A stretch of DNA of 54,095 bases, from positions 1 through 54,095 of the forward strand of contig NZ_JAAXKY010000034.1 of assembly GCF_012911925.1 (NCBI RefSeq). The letters are read 5' to 3'. The DNA comes from Pseudonocardia xinjiangensis (GTDB lineage: Bacteria > Actinomycetota > Actinomycetes > Mycobacteriales > Pseudonocardiaceae). Shown one piece after another: positions 16,262 through 24,289 of this stretch. Under the pieces are notes generated by a model. The model was given only the letters and a program-made list of their open reading frames with translations, did not search any database and was not told where the DNA came from. Each line of letters starts with the position of its first letter. The first letter of the stretch is position 1. A program made the translations under genes and the position numbers.

Positions 16262-17020
16262 TCAGTCACCGAGGAACTCACGGAGAACGGCGACCGTGTC
16301 CGGGTTCTCCATCCAGAAGCCGTGCCCGCCGGCGATCTCGACGAGCCGAGCACCGGGAACTCCGTCGGCGATCTCGTGGGAATGGGCAGGCGCGACGAAA
16401 CCGTCGCCGGTGCCCGTCATCACGAGAGTCGGCACCCCGATCTTCGCCAGGTCCGCCCGGACATCCAGCCGCGTGGCGAGATCGAGCTGGGCGGCGGCAC
16501 CGGGCTGCCTGCCTCTCGTGATCTGCTCGACCAACAGGTCGATCTGCTCGTCGCTCGACGCGGCGAGCGACCCGTCCGAAAGGCTCAGCAGGACCATCAG
16601 CTTGCTCACCGCCTCGTCGTCGCCGGAGAGGGCGGCCCAGATCTCGAACCACAGGCGCAGGCTGGGCCGCGGCCGGGCGAACCCGGCGAGCAACGCCAGC
16701 CGCGACACGCGGGCGGGGTGGCGGGTGGTCACTCTCAGCGCGATACCCGACCCGAGAAGGACCGCGGCGAGCGTGAACCGCTCCAACCCTGCGTCCTGGG
16801 CGGTGGCGACCACCTGGTCGGCGACGGTGTCGAGGTCCAGCGGGCCGTCCGGGAGGGGGCTCTCGCCCGAACCCGGCAGATTCGGGACCACCACCGTGTG
16901 GCTGTCGGCGAGATCTCTGGGCACCGCTCCCCAGGCGTCGGCCCCCGTAGTGCCGATACCGGGCACGAGGACGATTCCTGGGCCGCTGCCGTGCACGTAG
17001 TACGACAGCGATTGCACCAC
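16262..17020 (-). CDS. alpha/beta-hydrolase fold protein lacking the nucleophile Ser
   Basis: 252 residues. The fold is clear: oxyanion-side HGSGPGIVLVPG near residue 10, VPNLPGSGESP, acid region GTGDGFVAP and histidine region GGHGFWMENPDTV. At the nucleophile elbow, where GxSxG is expected, the sequence is AVLLG (86-90), putting Leu88 at the Ser position. It is therefore probably not a serine hydrolase. The GTG start follows TAGCGT by six bases (17032-17027), a leaderless signature. It stands alone between mprA and an ABC operon. Confidence 0.82.
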   Translation of the reverse strand: MVQSLSYYVHGSGPGIVLVPGIGTTGADAWGAVPRDLADSHTVVVPNLPGSGESPLPDGPLDLDTVADQVVATAQDAGLERFTLAAVLLGSGIALRVTTRHPARVSRLALLAGFARPRPSLRLWFEIWAALSGDDEAVSKLMVLLSLSDGSLAASSDEQIDLLVEQITRGRQPGAAAQLDLATRLDVRADLAKIGVPTLVMTGTGDGFVAPAHSHEIADGVPGARLVEIAGGHGFWMENPDTVAVLREFLGD

Positions 17021-17118
17021 CCAGCGACGCTAGCACGATCTTCGGCATGCCCGTTTGTGCTGCTCACGTGGCGAATACGGCAGGATATCCGGGTATCGGC
17101 GAGCCCGTGGGAGCGGCG

Positions 17119-17925
17119 TCAGGCGCGGTTGCGGCGGCGGTAGAGCCAGGTCGAGCCGGCGAACGCGACCACCAGGATCCCCACCGTCCAGGCCAGTGCC
17201 ACCCAGCCCCGGTCGCCGATCGGCGTGCCCGTGAGCAGGCCGCGCACCGTCTCGATGACGGGGGTGATCGGCTGGTGCTCGCTGATCCCCTGCAGCAACG
17301 AGGGCATGGTGTCGGTGGGCACGAACGCGCTGCTGAGGTAGGGCAGGAACAGCATCACGAACCCGAGCACGCTCGCCGACTCCACACTCTTCGCGATGAC
17401 CCCGAGCCCCGCCGCGAGCCAGGACAGCGCGAGCACGTAGAGCAGCACCAGGCCGGCGACGAGCGCCCAGTCCCCGAGGGAGGCGGTCGGGCGGAAGCCC
17501 ATGGCCACGGCGGCCAGCACGACGATCGTGGTGGAGAGCGCGTTGCGCGCGACGCTGGCCGTGACGTGCCCGGTGAGGACCGCGGAGCTGCGGATCGGCA
17601 GCGACCGCAGCCGGTCGATCATGCCGCTGTTCATGTCGGCGGCCACGGACATCGCCGTGGATGACGCCCCGTAGCCCGTGCAGAGCAGGATGATCCCGGG
17701 CACCACGTAGTTGATGTAGGCCGTGCCGGTGTCGATCGCGCCGCCGAACACGTAGACGAACAGAACCATCATCAGCAGCGGCAGGACGATCGACATGAGG
17801 AGCGTGTCGACGTTGCGCCGCGACAGGCGGACGCTGCGCCCGATCATGGTCAGAGCGTCGCCCGCGGCGTTCCCGAGGCCGCCGTGGGTGCGCTCCCCTG
17901 GGGCTGGGGCTGTGGCGGTGGTCAT
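17119..17925 (-). CDS. ABC-2 type transporter permease (DrrB-like)
   Basis: 268 residues with six predicted membrane helices; typical ABC-2 features include SIVLPLLMMVLFVYVFGGAI and NSGMIDRLRSLPI, then LPYLSSAFVPTDTMP and a short C-terminal cytoplasmic tail. It pairs with the ATPase directly upstream, forming an exporter of hydrophobic compounds such as drugs or lipids. The ATG at 17925 has an ideal GGAGG site; an earlier ATG at 17958 overlapping the ATPase stop is possible. Confidence 0.88.
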   Translation of the reverse strand: MTTATAPAPGERTHGGLGNAAGDALTMIGRSVRLSRRNVDTLLMSIVLPLLMMVLFVYVFGGAIDTGTAYINYVVPGIILLCTGYGASSTAMSVAADMNSGMIDRLRSLPIRSSAVLTGHVTASVARNALSTTIVVLAAVAMGFRPTASLGDWALVAGLVLLYVLALSWLAAGLGVIAKSVESASVLGFVMLFLPYLSSAFVPTDTMPSLLQGISEHQPITPVIETVRGLLTGTPIGDRGWVALAWTVGILVVAFAGSTWLYRRRNRA

Positions 17926-17954
17926 GGTGGTCCTCCGGTCGGGGTCGATGACGG

Positions 17955-18905
17955 TCATGCGGGGACGGCAGCGGGGGCCCGCCCACCGGTCGGGGCGGTC
18001 ACGGTGAGGAACACGTCGTCGAGCGTCGGGCGGTGCGACGTCACCCGCGCGACCCGGACCCCCGCACTCCGCAGGTGGTCGAGCACCTGGTGCAGGTGAT
18101 CGGCGCTCCCGTCGGACGCGACGCCGAGCACGAGCCGCTCCGGATCGGCCACGCAGCCCCGCCCCGCGAGCAGATCGGCGGCGCGGGCGAGCTCGACGGG
18201 GTCGGCGAACTGCAGGTCCAGCCGCTCCCCGCCGACCTGCGCCTTCAGCGCGTCCGCCGTGCCCGACGCGGCGATCCGCCCGTGGTCGAGCAGCACGATC
18301 CGGTCGGCGAGCCGGTCGGCCTCCTCCAGGTACTGGGTGGTGAGGACGATCGTCGTCCCGCCCCGCACCAGCTCGGTGATCGCCGCCCACATCGTGGCGC
18401 GGCTGGCGGGGTCGAGGCCGGTGGTCGGCTCGTCGAGGAAGATCACCCGCGGCGCTGCCACCAGGCTCATCGCCAGGTCGAGCCGGCGGCGCATCCCGCC
18501 GGAGTAGGCCTTCACCCGCCGGTCCATCGCCTCGACCAGGTCGAACCGCTCCAGCAGCTCCAGCGCCCGCCTGCGCGCGCCGGCCCGGCCCAGGTGCATC
18601 AGCCGGCCGACCATGACGAGGTTCTCGCGGCCCGTCTGCTCGACGTCGACCGCGGCGTACTGGCCGGTCAGGCTGATCGCCGCACGCACCTTCGCCGGCT
18701 CGCGGAGGACGTCGTACCCCGCGACTGTCGCGCGGCCGCCGTCCGCCCGGGACAGCGTGGTGAGGATGCGGACGGTGGTCGTCTTCCCCGCCCCGTTGGG
18801 TCCCAGCAGGGCGAGTACCGACCCCTCCTCGACCTGCAGGTCCACCCCGTCCAGGACCACGGTCGATCCGTAGGCCTTGCGCAGGCCCGATGCCTCGACG
18901 ATCAT
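17955..18905 (-). CDS. DrrA-family ABC transporter ATP-binding protein
   Basis: 316 residues. Walker A is GPNGAGKTT, the signature is YSGGMRRRLDLAMSL, Walker B VIFLDEPTTGLD and the switch region is TQYLEEADRLADRIV. The C-terminal extension with RPTLDDVFLTVT is the DrrA-type regulatory tail. It energises the downstream permease. It is divergent from a TetR gene with a shared operator, so export is likely inducible. Confidence 0.93.
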   Translation of the reverse strand: MIVEASGLRKAYGSTVVLDGVDLQVEEGSVLALLGPNGAGKTTTVRILTTLSRADGGRATVAGYDVLREPAKVRAAISLTGQYAAVDVEQTGRENLVMVGRLMHLGRAGARRRALELLERFDLVEAMDRRVKAYSGGMRRRLDLAMSLVAAPRVIFLDEPTTGLDPASRATMWAAITELVRGGTTIVLTTQYLEEADRLADRIVLLDHGRIAASGTADALKAQVGGERLDLQFADPVELARAADLLAGRGCVADPERLVLGVASDGSADHLHQVLDHLRSAGVRVARVTSHRPTLDDVFLTVTAPTGGRAPAAVPA

Positions 18906-18919
18906 TCGCCTCTCCCCTT

Positions 18920-18959
18920 CTGCGTATGAGATACGCTCAAAAGCGTAGTCGATACGCAG
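18920..18959. promoter_or_regulatory. nested palindromic operator between ABC operon and TetR gene
   Basis: Four GCGTA(T)-type half-sites occur in 40 bases. GCGTAT-GAG-ATACGC (18922-18936) is a perfect inverted repeat; GCGTA-GTCGA-TACGC (18943-18957) is a second. The outermost octamers CTGCGTAT (18920-18927) and ATACGCAG (18952-18959) are also exact reverse complements. The site lies 15 bases from the ATPase start and 57 from the TetR start, the normal place for a TetR operator. Confidence 0.78.
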
Positions 18960-19015
18960 TAGGGCGTGGAAGCCCCCTTCCTAGACTGGTGCCCGTCGAC
19001 GACGAGAGGGCGAGG

Positions 19016-19789
19016 ATGGCCGACCAGACGGACCTGCCGGACGAGGTCGCCCTGCTGTGGGGCCTGCGGGAGGCGCCGCGGAAGGGGCCCAAGCCGTCCC
19101 TCACCGCCGGGGACATCACCCGTGCGGCCATCGAGCTCGCGGACGCCGAAGGGCTCGCGGCGGTGTCGATGTCCCGGGTCGCGGCCCAGCTCGGCAACTC
19201 CACGATGGCGCTCTACCGCCACGTGAAGAGCAAGGACGAGCTGCTCACCCTCATGCTCGACGCCGCCCTGGAGGAGCCGCCGGACCTACCCGGCGACACG
19301 GACTGGCGGTCGGGGCTGACGCTCTGGACCCACGGTGTGCTGGCCGCGATCAAGCAGCACCCGTGGTACGCCCAGCTACCGCTCGGCGGGCCGCCCGTCG
19401 GGCCACAGAACCTCGCGTGGTTCGAGTGCGCACTCGCCGCCCTGTCCCGCACCGCGCTCGAGGAGCACGAGAAGGTCGGCGTCGTGATGGGCCTGCTGAC
19501 CTACGTGCACGGTCAGGTCCGGCTCAGCTCGGCACTGGCCGCGGGATACGCGAAGAACCCGGACGCGTTCAGCCGCCAGTACGCCGCCGTCCTCACGCGC
19601 GTGGTGGACCCCCGCCGGATGCCGGCACTCGGCAAGGTGCTGGCGGCCGGGGTGTTCGACGTCGACTCCCTGCTCGAGGAGCAGGACGCGGACGCGGACT
19701 TCGACTTCGGCCTCACGCTCTATCTGGACGGGCTGGCGGGCTTCCTCGCCACCCGCACCCCGTCGACGGTCAGCGCACCCAGTCCGTGA
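19016..19789 (+). CDS. TetR-family transcriptional regulator (TetR_C)
   Basis: 257 residues from the ATG at 19016. The N-terminal HTH is LTAGDITRAAIELADAEG then VSMSRVAAQLGNSTMALYRH, followed by VKSKDELLTLMLDAAL. The ligand domain is all helical. It is divergent from the DrrAB-like exporter and presumably represses it through the palindromes between them. The last 20 bases overlap the end of the convergent SIR2 gene. Confidence 0.92.
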   Translation: MADQTDLPDEVALLWGLREAPRKGPKPSLTAGDITRAAIELADAEGLAAVSMSRVAAQLGNSTMALYRHVKSKDELLTLMLDAALEEPPDLPGDTDWRSGLTLWTHGVLAAIKQHPWYAQLPLGGPPVGPQNLAWFECALAALSRTALEEHEKVGVVMGLLTYVHGQVRLSSALAAGYAKNPDAFSRQYAAVLTRVVDPRRMPALGKVLAAGVFDVDSLLEEQDADADFDFGLTLYLDGLAGFLATRTPSTVSAPSP

Positions 19790-20492
19790 GCACGTCCTGC
19801 GCGTCACCCACCACGCGGACGTGGAACGCCGGGTCGAGCTCGCCGTCGGGGTACAGGTCGACGTTCACGCAGTAGGCGCCGGCCGCGCGGGCGGTGGGAG
19901 CGAGCCAGGACGCCGGGGCGACCCGACCCGAGGTGCCCACGGCGAGGAAGAGGTCGCACTCCGCCGCGAGATCCCGGGCGGTGCTCAGGTCGTCCGGGTC
20001 GAGCATCTCGCCGAACAGGACCACGGCCGGACGAGCCGGCTCCCCGCACTGCGGGCACTGCGGCGGATCGGTCCGCACCACCTCGTCCGCCCGGCCCGTC
20101 CAGCCGCAGAACGCCTCGTCGAGGCACCGCGCGCGACCCGCCGAACCGTGGATCTCCACGACGTTCCCCGACCCGGCCTGCTGGTGCAGCTCGTCGACGT
20201 TCTGGGTGATCACCGACGCCCCCGCGTCCGCGAGTGCCCGGTGGGCCACCGTGGGCCCGGAGCGGCTGGCCTTCTCGTACATGCCACCCCAGACCGACCA
20301 CAGGGCGTCGACGTTGCCGGGCAGCAGCTGGACGTGCATCGCGCGTTCCATCTCCGGCGACAGCCGCCAGAGGCCGTCCGGCCCACGGAACGTGCCGAGG
20401 CCTGCGGCCACGCTGATCCCCGCTCCCGTCAGCGCGCAGACCCGGGTGAACCGGTCGCGGGGCGCGACCTCGGCGAGCGTCTTCACATCCAC
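19770..20492 (-). CDS. SIR2-family NAD-dependent protein deacylase
   Basis: 240 residues. The NAD motif is TGAGISVAAGLGTFRGPDGLW, here seen as TGAGISVAAG then TFRGPDG; TQNVDELHQQAG and VEIHGSAGRARC carry the Asn-Asp pair and catalytic His. Zinc cysteines are CLDEAFC and CPQC, and the C-terminal GTSGRVAPA binds NAD. It removes acyl groups from lysines with NAD. I start at the GTG at 20492, with GGAAC upstream; the longer frame to 20627 has a low-quality Arg/Cys-rich start. It overlaps the TetR stop by 20 bases. Confidence 0.9.
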   Translation of the reverse strand: MDVKTLAEVAPRDRFTRVCALTGAGISVAAGLGTFRGPDGLWRLSPEMERAMHVQLLPGNVDALWSVWGGMYEKASRSGPTVAHRALADAGASVITQNVDELHQQAGSGNVVEIHGSAGRARCLDEAFCGWTGRADEVVRTDPPQCPQCGEPARPAVVLFGEMLDPDDLSTARDLAAECDLFLAVGTSGRVAPASWLAPTARAAGAYCVNVDLYPDGELDPAFHVRVVGDAQDVLTDWVR

Positions 20493-20661
20493 GTGCGTTC
20501 CGACCTTCCCGTGCCGCCTGTCCCAGCAGCCACACCTGCGATCATCCCACCGCGGCGGGCGGGGTGTCGGACTCCGCAGGACCAGCCTGCGGCCGGCACC
20601 CCCACAGCACCCGGGCCGAGGGGCCACACCCCCCGCTGCGCAGCTAGGATCAGCCGGGTAC

Positions 20662-20737
20662 GCCCTCGTAGCTCAGGGGATAGAGCATCGGTTTCCTAAA
20701 CCGTGTGTCGCAGGTTCGAATCCTGCCGGGGGCACCA
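20662..20737 (+). tRNA. tRNA-Arg (anticodon CCT)
   Basis: 76 bases, cloverleaf by eye. Acceptor GCCCTCG pairs with CGGGGGC (one G-T), D arm GCTC/GAGC, anticodon loop TTCCTAA with CCT at 34-36, T arm CAGG-TTCGAAT-CCTG, discriminator A and an encoded CCA (20735-20737). It reads AGG codons, rare in this GC-rich genome. The accessory region begins right after its 3' end. Confidence 0.95.
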
Positions 20738-20786
20738 CGCAACCAGTTCGTCGTCGACGGCTCCTGCGCGCTGCGGATTTTCGCGC

Positions 20787-22108
20787 TTACCCGGCTGGTT
20801 CGTCCGTAGCGCTCGCCAGGGCGCGGTTGTTCAGCACGGGATAGAAGACCAGCGCCACCAGGATCAGGAAGACACCAGCGGCGACATACGAGCTCTGGAC
20901 GCCGAACAAGCTGGCGAGATCGCCGCCGAGTGCCGCACCGACCGGCGCCCCAGCCATAACCACGAGTCTGCTCGATGAGAGCACCCTCCCCAAGAGCTCA
21001 TCAGGCACGATCTGCTGGCGCAATGTGCTCACCACGACTTTTTCCGCGGTCATCAGCGCACCGGTCACGATCATCATGCGGCCGCGACCCACGCATTGTC
21101 GACAAGCCCCAGAACCAGTATTGCCGCGCCCACGCCGCCTTTGCCCGCGAGCATCACGGTGCCGGGGCCGAATCGCCTGCTGGCGGCCGCGGCGGCCAGT
21201 CCCCCGGCCGTCGCGCCGACCGCGGTGGCCGTCAGCAACAGACCGAAACCGAAATCCGGAAGTCCGAGGACCTCCTTGGCCAGCAGCGCGAGCATCGCGA
21301 ACTGAGCGGTGGCCGCGACGTTGCCGAGGCAGGAGACCGTGGGCAGAGCCCGCAGGGTCCGGTTTCCGAACAACCACCGAATGCCCTCGACGATGTCGCT
21401 CCGCGCGCTCGTGCGCGGACCTTCGGACGTCTCCTTCGGCTTGGCGTCCGTCCGGATCGAGAGGATCAACAGGCCGCTGGCGGCGAACGAGAGGGCGTTG
21501 CCGGCGAACGGCAGGAAGTTCCATACGCCGAACAGAGCGGAGCCGACCGGAGGCCCCACAAAGTCCTCGCCGTTGCTCTCCGCCGCGACGATCCGCCCGT
21601 TCGCCGTTGCCAGGTTCCGCGGATCCCGCGACACGAAGTCGGGAATGGCCGACTGTGCGGCCGGGTCGAAGAAGACCTGGCCGACGCCCAGCAGGAACGC
21701 CGCTACCACCAGTCACAGCAGGTTCACCTGCGCGGTCGCGGTCAGGATCAGCACCGCGAGAACGACCATGACGGCGAACCGGCCCAGGTCCGCCCACACC
21801 ATCACCCGTCGCCGGTCCAGCCGGTCCACCACGACACCGGCGTGCAGCGAGAGCAGCACCCAGGGAATCTCGGCAGCCATGACGACGAAGCTCAACGCCA
21901 TCGGGCTGCTGGTGCTCTGCAGGGCCAGCAGCGGCAACGCGGCGGCGTGCATCCCGGTGCCGATGGCCGACACCAGCGTGGCGCCAAATAGCCGGTGAAA
22001 GCGGCTCCCCAGTTTCACCTTGGCGTCGTCAGATTCCTTCGTGGGCACTTCGAGAATTCCTCCGGCTAGACTTTCAAAACCGATACTCAAAACTGGTTCC
22101 ATGTTCAT
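20787..22108 (-). pseudogene. MFS exporter, broken by a nonsense codon and a frameshift
   Basis: The reconstructed protein is about 440 residues, an MFS exporter of the enterobactin/drug-exporter type: RLFGATLVSAIGTGMHAAAL, HAGVVVDRLDRRRVM, then DFVSRDPRNLATANGR and finally QIVPDELLGRVLSSSRLVV. It starts at the ATG at 22108 with GAAGAGAA upstream. An in-frame TGA at 21713-21715 follows VNLL, and about 21070-21076 the frame shifts by one base between VDNAWVAAA and MMIVTGALM. The total length (1322) is not a multiple of three. Either lesion alone would inactivate it. Confidence 0.85.
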
Positions 22109-22217
22109 TTCTCTTCGTGCACACAGCCGATCGGATTGGTCTCCACGCCCTGGGCAGACCCCGACCTGACACGTCGCGGAGCCAGCCCGCTCGACCTTCT
22201 TCTGCGAGGCTCGTCGG

Positions 22218-22757
22218 GTGAGCCTCGCGCATCTCCGTGACAGCGCAATCGTCCTACGATGCTGGTCGCCCTCGGACGCAGAGTGGTACGCGCGCTGTGC
22301 AAGGGATGCGGAGATCCAGCGGTTCACATCCGACCCCTCGAACCTGACCGCGGCCGACGTCGTGGCCGCGATCAGCGTGCTCTCGTCGGACCCTCGGCGT
22401 GAAGGATTCCTGGTCGCTGATGCGCGCACCGGGTCCCGCCTCGGCAACATCTCCCTCGAACACGCAGATAGGACAGGCGAGATCTCGTACTGGGTGGCAG
22501 CGGAGGCGCGAGGCCGCGGTGTCGCTCATCGAGCCCTCGCACTCCTCACTCGCTGGGCTTTTGCCCACCTGGATCTCCAGGTGATCCGGCTGTGGACTCA
22601 CGCCGACAACGCCCCGTCCCGAGCAGCCGCGGAGAGAGCAGGCTTCACCCGTAATCGGTCCGGGGACCGGCTGCGCGCGGTCAAGGGCGAAGTGTGGCCG
22701 ACCGTCGCCTACGAGTTGCGTCGACGTACAGCGGACAGCACGGCCCCACCGCCGTAA
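22218..22757 (+). CDS. GNAT family N-acetyltransferase
   Basis: 179 residues of RimJ/RimL-like type. It has ISYWVAAEARGRGVAHRALA for acetyl-CoA binding and VIRLWTHADNAPSRAAAERAGF as the second signature. The GTG at 22218 is in the region divergent from the broken MFS gene. The substrate is unknown; such enzymes often confer small-molecule or antibiotic tolerance. Confidence 0.85.
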   Translation: MSLAHLRDSAIVLRCWSPSDAEWYARCARDAEIQRFTSDPSNLTAADVVAAISVLSSDPRREGFLVADARTGSRLGNISLEHADRTGEISYWVAAEARGRGVAHRALALLTRWAFAHLDLQVIRLWTHADNAPSRAAAERAGFTRNRSGDRLRAVKGEVWPTVAYELRRRTADSTAPPP

Positions 22758-22800
22758 TGGGAAGTTTGTCGCACCAGCACGCTCCGGCCATGCTGGCGAG

Positions 22801-23646
22801 GTGAAGCTCGGTGCGACGAGTCCCGACAGCCACGAGGGCCGGCCGATCGCGCGGCCCCCGTGGACCCAGCTGCTGGCCGCGACACTCGTGGTGGTGTCCG
22901 CGGTCGCCTTGTTCGGACTGCAGGAGCGGCTGGTCGGGTACGCGCTGATCGTCGCCGGTCTGGTCGTCGCGGCGGTTGTGGACCGCATGCTGTTGCGGCA
23001 CCTCATCTTCATCGCCGCCGGTCTGGTCGTCATCAGCACGATGTCGCTGGAGGCGGACCTGAGCAACACCGCGATGGTCCGGTTCGCGATCACCCTGTCG
23101 GCGGCGGTCGCCCTGCCATACGCCCTCTCCCGGTGGTGGTACAGGGAGGACATCATCACGTTCCCGGTCGGAACCGGGAACCGGTGGAGCCGGTTCGAGT
23201 TCGGCTATCTGGCCCTGGTAGTTGTCGGGGGCTACCTGATCCTGCCGGTGTACTTCCTGGGCTCGGGCGCCTATCGGAACTGGCCGGACATCGCCGGCGC
23301 CAACGAGATCATCCGGCTGTTCATCGGGGTGAACGCCGTCGGACTGTGGGACGAGCTGTTCTTCATCTGCATCGTCTTCGCCCTGCTCCGCCACCATTTC
23401 CCATTCTGGCAGGCGAACCTCCTGCAATGCGTGGTGTTCGTCTCGTTCCTCTGGGAGCTGGGCTACCGCGGCTGGGGTCCGCTGCTCACGGTGCCTTTCG
23501 CCCTGCTGCAGGGCTACATCTTCCAGCGCACCCGATCATTGACCTACGTGGTCACCGTCCATCTGACCTTCGACGTCGTCATCTTCGGCATCCTCGTGCA
23601 CGCCTACAACCCCGCCGTGGCGGACGTCTTCCTGACCGACCCGTGA
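22801..23646 (+). CDS. CPBP-like membrane protein with degenerate protease motifs
   Basis: 281 residues with about seven or eight membrane helices. The C-terminal half resembles CPBP (CAAX/bacteriocin-processing) intramembrane proteases: GLWDELFFICIVFALL at 181-196 sits where EExxxR is expected, SFLWELGYRG follows, and HLTFD at 254-258 matches the third His motif. Asp184 replaces the first Glu, Ile189 replaces the Arg, and the second-motif His is absent. It may be a non-proteolytic relative. The GTG start is 43 bases after the GNAT gene, so the two may be co-transcribed. Confidence 0.68.
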   Translation: MKLGATSPDSHEGRPIARPPWTQLLAATLVVVSAVALFGLQERLVGYALIVAGLVVAAVVDRMLLRHLIFIAAGLVVISTMSLEADLSNTAMVRFAITLSAAVALPYALSRWWYREDIITFPVGTGNRWSRFEFGYLALVVVGGYLILPVYFLGSGAYRNWPDIAGANEIIRLFIGVNAVGLWDELFFICIVFALLRHHFPFWQANLLQCVVFVSFLWELGYRGWGPLLTVPFALLQGYIFQRTRSLTYVVTVHLTFDVVIFGILVHAYNPAVADVFLTDP

Positions 23647-23794
23647 TAGCGCGCAGTCCCGCGCCAACCAGCTGGTCACGCCGCGACGGCCGACTTCTCG
23701 GAGCCGGTCGCGAAGGTTGTCGAGAACGGCCTGACGGCTCCGTCTCAGTGCCGGATGCGGCCACCCTGGCCGTACAACACCGAGGAGACCTGGC

Positions 23795-24235
23795 GTGGCG
23801 ATCCAGCGCATGGACAACGTTCTCATCGTCGTCGACGACCTCGATGCCGTCATCTCGTTCTTCGTCGAGCTCGGCATGGAGCTGGAGGGCAAGGGGCCAG
23901 TCGAGGGCCCTTGGGTGGAGCGTGTCATCGCGATCGACGACGTCCGGCAGGACATCGCGATGCTGCGGACCCCTGACGGCCACGGACGGATCGAGCTGGC
24001 GATGTTCCACACGCCGAAGGCGATCAGCTCCGAGCTGAAGGATGCACCGGCGAACACGCTGGGCATTCGCCGCATCATGTTCGCCGTCGACGACATCGAG
24101 GACGTCCTCGCCCGCCTGCGCACCCACGGCGCCGAACTCGTCGGCGAGGTGGCGCAGTTCGAGAACAGCTATCGGCTCTGCTACGTCCGTGGCCCCGAGG
24201 GCATCGTCGTCGGACTGGCCGAGCAGCTCAGCTGA
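23795..24235 (+). CDS. VOC-family (glyoxalase/bleomycin-resistance) protein
   Basis: 146 residues with two beta-alpha-beta-beta-beta modules: MDNVLIVVDDLDAVISFFVELGM then RRIMFAVDDIEDVLARL, with ELVGEV and YVRGPEGIVVGLAEQL closing the fold. The family includes glyoxalases, dioxygenases and antibiotic-binding proteins; the substrate is not predictable. It ends 55 bases before the convergent glycosidase-like gene. The 148 bases before it hold nothing I recognise. Confidence 0.85.
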   Translation: MAIQRMDNVLIVVDDLDAVISFFVELGMELEGKGPVEGPWVERVIAIDDVRQDIAMLRTPDGHGRIELAMFHTPKAISSELKDAPANTLGIRRIMFAVDDIEDVLARLRTHGAELVGEVAQFENSYRLCYVRGPEGIVVGLAEQLS

Positions 24236-24289
24236 CGGCCACCGGAGGGACCGCGGATCGCCGTCCGGCCGGCGAGAGTGCCGAGTTCG

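Noticed and set aside
20711..20737. tRNA-Arg 3' end as an attachment site
   Set aside because: No second copy of the tRNA tail was seen in the window and no integrase is present; only short chance matches such as at 34395-34405.
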